The notes beneath the pieces were generated by a model. It had not been told where the DNA came from. It saw only the letters and a program-made list of their open reading frames with translations, and did not search any database. From Heliocidaris tuberculata (lineage: Eukaryota; Echinodermata; Echinoidea; Camarodonta; Echinometridae): a stretch of 64,000 nt of DNA. Positions 57,724 to 64,000 of the stretch are shown here, one piece after another. Each line of letters opens with the position of its first letter. Position 1 is the stretch's first letter. Made by a program: the position numbers and the translations under genes. The DNA is taken from assembly GCA_025618425.1 (NCBI GenBank), contig CM046832.1:51940447-52004446 (forward strand), written 5' to 3'.

Positions 57724-59798
57724 GTGTGATGCTCTACCACTCCTACAAGAAAAATGAGGCCATCAAGACGTGGAAAGAGACATTAGCATCAGATCCAACC
57801 AATCTCAATGCCCTAAAGGACATAACAGTTGCATACCAGAAACTACGCTACAACTTGAAAGCACAGGAGTATGAAACACAACTGAGGGACATGATACAAG
57901 GTGCAAAAAATGATGAGAAGAAGATGATGTTTGCTAGGTGTCAGGTTGAACAGGGTTATGCTCTGTTTAAAGATCTGCATACACGATCCTGGAAAGGGAT
58001 TGAGCTGTTTCAAGAACAAGTTAGATGCTATGAGGCAGCACTGAAACTGGCTGAAGGTCTCATAGATCAGGATGAAAAAAGAGATTGGCTTCTCTACACT
58101 GGCAAGACCTATGATAGGCTTTGCCATGCTTGTTTTAGGGCTGGAAGAGATGAACTATACATAGATTCCATAGGAAAGGCAATAGAAAAGCTACATAAAG
58201 CTCTTCAAATGCCTGAGAAAAATGGATGTTACCAGGCAGAGATATGGCTTACCATTGGAAACATATTTGCCCGCAATGTGAAGGCTAGCACATATAACCC
58301 TCCTCTCATAGTTGAAAAATTTTACGAAGATGATTGGAAGGATCCCATGAGATGCTACAAAAGGGCCTTGAAATTCAATCCTGACAATGTATGGCTTTTG
58401 GGTCGTAAAGCAATATATCACTACAAGCAAGGAAAGTATGAGGATGCCCTTGTGGACCTGAGCCAGTCTATTGCAGTCGCTGAAAAACTTCCATCTGAGG
58501 ACCCACAGAAAAGATCCTCCTGGAATGCTCTGTGCCACAGAGCCAAGATACATATCAAGAAGGCCAAAAGAGATGGAACTCCAGCTGAATATGTCCCATC
58601 CCATTTGTTACTTGCGCAGCAAGATGCAAATGAAGCATTGGAATACAATTATACTCCCTTCACCCTTACGGTTGCTGGTGAAGTCCACCATATGCTAGCA
58701 AGGAATCCACTGACCCCACCAGAAGATGTTGATTCATATAGAAACATAGCTCTTGAAAGATTCTATGAGGCATCAGTCACTCAGGATGGTTCTACCATCT
58801 CAGACGTCCATCTGAAGTGGGCAGAGTGTCTCCAAGATGCGAGAGACCTGCACTCAGCAATTGAGTCATTCAAAATTGCTTTTGACAGCACAAATACTGG
58901 TGCAGCCGATGACTTTCGTGCATCTTTAGCCTCAAAACTGTTGTGTGCCATGTTACAATACTACAAATACTGTGGCAGGCCACAGCACTTGATAGGGGAA
59001 GTTGCATTCTGGCTTATCTACACCCATAATTCTTGCCAGATGATACGATACATCAATGAGCTTTGCAGGGAATATGCTCCTCTGATCGTAGATGTACTGG
59101 AATACATCATCCATAACATGTCCGATTTGTCAAACATAGCACAAGGCCTTAGCAGAAAAATCATAGAGACTTTTATCGATACCATGCCTGACTTGCTGGA
59201 AGAAGAGAACTTTCGAATCAGTTTGTTATGTTCCCAAAATGAAGATTTGCATGACAGACTGACCAAGCTAAGGGAGAAGAACAGGGACCTCAGTCTTCCA
59301 CAAAGAATAGAGTCTGAACCAACAACAAATCAGCAGGATGATGTGTGCCCAGTGCGTAATGATCTCCCTTTGACAGAGGGAGTAGATTTTGACTTCTACA
59401 TCCTCCATGAGGGAGAAAACCCTGAGATAAAAGGCTGGATAAAGTACTCATTGTTAACAGGTCTTGAATGCAAATTCTTCAACTTAAAAGGCTACTACCA
59501 TCAGAGTGACTCAAAACTTGGAGCACTGGATCATGAATTAAAAGCACAGGCAATGGAGAAATCTGCAAAGATTCTCATTGTATTAAGCCACAGCTTTGAT
59601 GGAAGCAAAAATGTGACAACTGAAATGGCCCAGTGTATAAAGGCTAAATATACAGAAAATGTCATTCTCCTCCTGAGAGAGCTTGTTGAAGTGCCTACCC
59701 AGCTTCGCTGTTACAAGAAGTTTGACTTCACTGTACAAGTAGATCTTCCAGAGTTGGCAAGATACCTACTGCCAGTACGTTCTATGTGGGACATCTAG
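57724..59798 (+). CDS. TTC22-like TPR protein with a C-terminal TIR-like domain
   Basis: 690 residues are open to TAG at 59796. Residues 1 to about 470 are TPR-like helices. The landmarks ARCQVEQGYA, DEKRDWLLYTGKTYDRL, SWNALCHRAKIHIKKAK and HLLLAQQDANEAL line up with TTC22 as I recall it. Residues 553-690 look like a TIR domain: the strand FDFYILHEGENP, then AMEKSAKILIVLSHSF, then Glu633 in a TTEMAQCI helix where NAD-cleaving TIRs carry their catalytic Glu, then ENVILLLRELVE. Vertebrate TTC22 is not known to carry a TIR. The frame is closed just upstream (TAA at 57720), and a possible acceptor AG ends at 57723 with phase that would add GT to an upstream codon. The first ATG is 57729. An upstream exon is therefore likely but was not found. 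Likely cytosolic; an immune adaptor or NADase role is inference. Confidence 0.88.
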
Positions 59799-59948
59799 GA
59801 AACGTCACAATAACAAACTGTTGCACTTTGAGTGATGTGACCTACCAATTGATAAAATATCATATTCAGAATTTTTCAAGGGATTTCAATACTCAAAAGT
59901 AAATGCTGAACATCAACTCCAACATTTTCACAATCAAATTCAATAGTC

Positions 59949-60537
59949 TTAAAGGGCAATCCAACCTTGGTAATGAGATGATTTGTGTGAAAGCAGAAAA
60001 ATAAGAAAAACAGAATGGTGAAAGTTTGAAAGAAATCGGACAAGGAATAAGAAAGTTATAGATGTTTGAAAAATGAGATCACTACATCTATGCGAATCTC
60101 AAATTGGCAATTGGTGATTCGATTGTGACATTTTTGTGGACAACTCTCCCATTTGTTGTACACAAAAATATCACTAATTTGCGGTTTTCTCTGAGGCGCT
60201 TTTACCCTCGGGGCAGTACTCAAAATATATTGGATATAGCATATTGTTATAGGTCCTCATGAAAGAAACAGATCCTACTGAGTAATACATTTTGAAAAAA
60301 GTGACATTTTAGTCATTTTGTGTGTTGGAGCAAATGGGGGAGTTGTCCACAGCTACATCACTGTGACACTACCTATTCGGCCAATTTGAAATTCCCATAT
60401 ATAGTGATTACAACTTTCAAAATTTCATAACTTTCTTATGACTTTTCCGATTTCGTTCAAACTTTCACCAATCTTCTTCTCTGATTTTTCCTCTTTCTTT
60501 CAAAGCAACTTGCTATTAAGGTTGGATTTCCCTTTAA
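59949..60537. mobile_element. TTAA-flanked palindromic MITE in the 3' flank of the TPR-TIR gene
   Basis: It starts TTAAAGGGCAATCCAACC and ends GGTTGGATTTCCCTTTAA. It is the same family as 28838-29432, in the opposite orientation. It may lie within the 3' UTR. Confidence 0.85.
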
Positions 60538-60752
60538 GGCCTACACCCTACATGCGTAGAGATTCTCAAGCACAAGATTGGTGGAATCCAGATTCAAAAT
60601 TCTTTAGAAAGCCGCAGGTTTCTCCTTCAGTTCCTGTACTGATGCAGCAACAGTCCTAATTTTTCTTCATCTAAAAAAAGACCATCAAACAATACTCATT
60701 TCTCAGATGCATCTTAGCTTTTCTTTTCCTGATTTTTGTTAAATAATTAATG

Positions 60753-60758
60753 AATAAA
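60753..60758 (+). terminator. Possible polyadenylation signal
   Basis: AATAAA about 950 bases after the stop of the TPR-TIR gene, followed by a T/G-rich stretch (TTCTTTGTTGCTG). If used, the 3' UTR would include the MITE at 59949-60537. Confidence 0.35.
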
Positions 60759-60759
60759 A

Positions 60760-61960
60760 GCATTCTTTGTTGCTGCAGTGTTTATAATGCTATCCATTTG
60801 TCCAAAAAAGGCATATAGTAACATCAACTTGTATAATTCACATACAGCCAGTTAACCTGTCCATACTTTCTTCCTTTTGGACTTAAAGCATCACATTACG
60901 ATTCTGAATAGTAAAGTCTCTATAGGCTTTCCGTAACTATTATGTGATAACCAAAAGATAGATATGCATGACAATACAAACTCCTTTTGCAATCTGGCTC
61001 AAGTCTGCATCAACTGCCAGAGAAGATATCATTGTTCCAAATCAAATAAACCTCTAAATAGTATGAAATTGGATTGCCAGAGGAGAGCCTGATCTGTTAA
61101 GAGTAGGCATTTTGTCCATCCCTGACACTGAATATTTTATGGATTATAATTTTAGTCAGTGATCATGACAACCAAATTTTATCAGATTTCAACTCCTTCA
61201 GTGATGCCCTTCACAATGAGATATGAAATAGCTCTCTTCAGTTAAATACTTATTCTCTACAGGCCTTCAAACTTTCAAAATTTGTCAAATGTCGGTCCGT
61301 GACTACCCGATCAGGCTCAGGACCCTTATTAATCTTCTAAAATTCTGGGAGTAAAAGAGAACATGAAATAAGACTTGTTGAACATATTTTCATTTAACCT
61401 GCACCAAAACGCACATGTGCGAGATATTTTTATGTTGTCTGCATGAATTCCAATCTAATTTATTATAAATAACTGGAAGGGACCCCAAAACTAGAAACTA
61501 AATATCTCTGTATTTAAAGGAACTGCACTGCAATTTTGTACAAATCCATGCACACAACCAATGTCCACTGATTTAACATGTCTCTCACACATGGGAATTT
61601 ACTTCCCCGGCCAGGATATAAATCATTTTCACCTCTACTTTGTTTGAGATTTTAAACAGAAGGAAAAAAACTTCAAAGCTTAGAATTGGTAATATCTTTT
61701 TATTTATTAACTAAAATCAAATGAATCTGACAAAATAGTATTTGAGATCTTATCAAAATTAGCTGTGCACATGGCTTTAAATTTCAGTTAGTACGGAATT
61801 GGAAGAACTGGCTTTAATAAAGACCAATCTGTACGTGGTGGTTCAACTTCAAGTGCTAGACCAATTCTAGTTATTGCAAGGTTGATAGTTCAGGAAATCC
61901 ATCAACTGGGTAATCACCTGTAACATTTACACCTTGTTGCATCTCATAAGCTTATGCAAA
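60760..61960. other. AT-rich DNA, no gene seen
   Basis: No exon, repeat boundary or RNA gene is recognised. Confidence 0.4.
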
Positions 61961-61965
61961 ATACC

Positions 61966-63410
61966 GGGCTTTGATCCTACCTGGCTATGACCCTATCGGG
62001 TCAGCCTATCGGGTCAGCTCTGATCCTAACTGGTTCAGATCTGGCCTTACTTGGCTCTGACCCTCCTGGATCACATCTGATCTGACCTAGCTCTGATCCT
62101 ACCTGAGTCAGCTCTTATCTTACCTAGCTACGATCCTACTTGCAGAGCTGCCAACCTGTCACTTTCAAAAAACATATTATTCAGCTTGAAAAAACATATT
62201 TTTAGGTGAAAAAACATATTTTACCGGTTTTATATGTTTTTCGTTATTTTTCCTTAAAAATGCTATTGCAACTACTGTACATTTCTTTAATAAGAACGCC
62301 TTCAGTTGCATAAAGTCGTTTCATGTGAATGCATTAAAAATAAAATAATGGTCAACATTGTGGTTTAATAACTTGAAAAATACATATTTGAGCAAACTAC
62401 ATGTAGAGACTGTACTGACTGCATTTAGGTGTTTCTTGGTCCTTAAATGCATCTGTATTTGGTTACTGCCTCCCTGTGCTATCGTGAAGTCTGCCCCGCG
62501 CAGTTTGCAACAGGCACTGAACTCATCTCGAAGCAGTTAGACAGCTCCATTTTGCTGCATACTCGGGTTTGAATGTTTGCTTCCTTGCTTTACCCTTAGA
62601 TTTCGACGATGATGCCATGATTATTCCTCACTAATAGTAATAATGTCACGATAAAATCGACGGAAATGTGCAGGAGAAAGCATCTGCGTAAACACGAAGA
62701 TCGAAGATTTTTCGCAGCACAAACAATATCGATGTACACACACACGCAGTATACACAGCATGCATATCCATAACACGTACAGAGCAGCGCGAGAGCACGT
62801 AAACCATAGACGTACACACACCATGCATAGGCCATAGGTGCACACACAGATCCATGCATGGGCTACAGCACATGGTGCATCAGCGCAGCACTTCCCAGTG
62901 TGCAATCCTATGGTGCAAACGTCTGTAGTGCACTCGCGCACGCTGCATAGCATCTCTATGTGTAGGAATTGCTCGCACAACACAACGGCACAACCATGCA
63001 TACGTGTACACTCGTTTTCACAGCCAGTCTAGTTACGTTTGCACAACCATACTTGGAATTTTCAAAAAACGTACAGATGTATTTTACTTCCCAAAAACGT
63101 ATTAATACGTTAAAAACGTACTACTTGGCAGCTCTGTACTTGAGTCAGCTCTGATCATACCTGGAACAGCTCCAATCATATCTGGCTCTGACCCTATCTA
63201 GGTCAGCTCTGTTCCTCCCTGGCACTGATCCTACCAGGGTCAGCTCTGATATTACCCTGGGTAACTCTGATCATACCTAGCTCTGATCTTACCTGGGTCA
63301 ACTCTGATCATACCAAGCTCTGATCCTGCCTGGGACAATTCTGATCCTATCTGACTCTGATCTTACCTGGGTCAGCTCTGATAACACCTGGCTCAGATCC
63401 TACATGTCTG
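61966..63410. repeat. GATCCTACCTGG / GGTCAGCTCT minisatellite, interrupted
   Basis: Short units of the type CTCTGATCCTACCTGGGTCAG recur at 61973-62140 and again at 63140-63410. The intervening 1 kb is an inserted element. The array is too degenerate for a single unit length, which varies from about 19 to 38 bases. Confidence 0.75.
62141..63136. mobile_element. Insertion with CAGAGCTGCCAA termini
   Basis: It starts CAGAGCTGCCAA and ends TTGGCAGCTCTG, with TACTTG on both sides as a possible 6-bp target duplication. Subterminal parts share AAAAAACATATT / AAAAACGTATT words. The interior has no recognisable transposase, so it is non-autonomous. CAGAG-type ends are seen in hAT-like elements, but those normally make 8-bp duplications. 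Confidence 0.7.
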
Positions 63411-64000
63411 GTTATCATCCTCCAAAAACAGTACTTACTAACTTTTAGTGAGCATACAGAGTAGTCTGGACAACAAGCATATAGGTCATTTTTGTAATGA
63501 AAAAATATCAAATATCAAACATGAGATGTCCTCCTCACTTTCAAAACTCCGGACAAGAAAATAGGAATCAATTTCACTTGGCCATAAATGTATTTCTTAA
63601 AAAAAAATAAAACAACATAATGTTATCACATAAAGAAGTGTCTGAATCAATTATCAAAGATCTTGTAGTTGTGAATTTTTATTCACATCTAAAGAAAATT
63701 CACTTTTGAGCAACTAGTAAGTAATGTGTGGCTTTTACAGAAATAAGTATTATTACACATTCTGATTCAGAAAATTAAAGACTAATAATATGTGACTAAT
63801 AATTTTGCTTTTTAAGCAATGAAAAACAATGTGGATGTAGATATGACTGGGGAATGTACCAGTGGATGTTAATTTAGGAGTATCATTGTGAATATGGAAA
63901 CATCTATGAAAATGTAGAATCATAAAAAAGTGTAAGTGTAAATATATGTTCATATGGATCTATCAAGAAGCATATCGAGTATAAATAAAAAGATGTACAT
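63411..64000. other. AT-rich end of window, no gene seen
   Basis: No exon or clear repeat is recognised. Confidence 0.4.

Noticed and set aside
58191..58604. Minus-strand frames opposite the TPR-TIR exon
   Set aside because: Shadows of the 690-residue plus-strand frame.
62596..63001. Cys/Val-rich minus-strand frames
   Set aside because: They lie in the inserted CAGAGCTGCCAA element. Composition follows CACACA/GCATGCA low-complexity DNA and no homology is recognised.

Overview
The window reads as eukaryotic, AT-rich, intron-containing DNA from a marine invertebrate deuterostome, most likely an echinoid (sea urchin). That placement is an inference. It rests on intron/exon structure with GT-AG junctions, the gene families present (a secreted C1q-domain protein, an SLC7A9-type transporter, a TTC22-like TPR protein ending in a TIR-like domain), and the dense mixture of DIRS retrotransposons, CR1/L2-type LINEs, palindromic TTAA-flanked MITEs and long G/C homopolymers. 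Less than a tenth of the window looks like host coding DNA.

Layout. 1-1441: AT-rich flank with three copies of an E-box-containing motif. 1442-12543 (minus): an SLC7A9-like (b0,+AT) light-chain amino-acid transporter. All 11 coding exons could be placed, their phases agree, and together they give a 500-residue protein; the introns carry many MITEs. 12544-15780: repeat-rich intergenic DNA. 15781-about 20450 (minus): a secreted C1q-domain protein gene with a TATA box, a 5' UTR exon and two coding exons, 190 residues. 20500-29595: tandem and foldback repeats. 27401-36174 (minus): one good and two weak candidate exons of an unrecognised gene. 30021-33956: an internally deleted DIRS retrotransposon. 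34000-38900: a degenerate minisatellite and a MITE. 38901-44973: a terminal-inverted-repeat transposon split by a MITE carrying a small ORF and by a CR1/L2-type LINE. 45100-45690: a tandem repeat. 45741-45991: one unassigned candidate exon. 46093-48345: a Helitron-like element inside a (TA)n repeat, tandemly duplicated. 49474-54754: a second, longer and decayed DIRS element. 54894-57541: nested foldback elements. 57724-59798 (plus): a large exon encoding TPRs plus a TIR-like domain. 59800-64000: a MITE, then a minisatellite interrupted by another insertion.

The host genes do not form an operon-like unit. The transporter is a nutrient and cystine uptake component. The C1q protein and the TPR-TIR protein are both plausible innate-immunity components, one secreted and one intracellular. 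The TPR-TIR architecture is the most interesting coding observation. The foldback, DIRS and Helitron structures are the most interesting non-coding ones.
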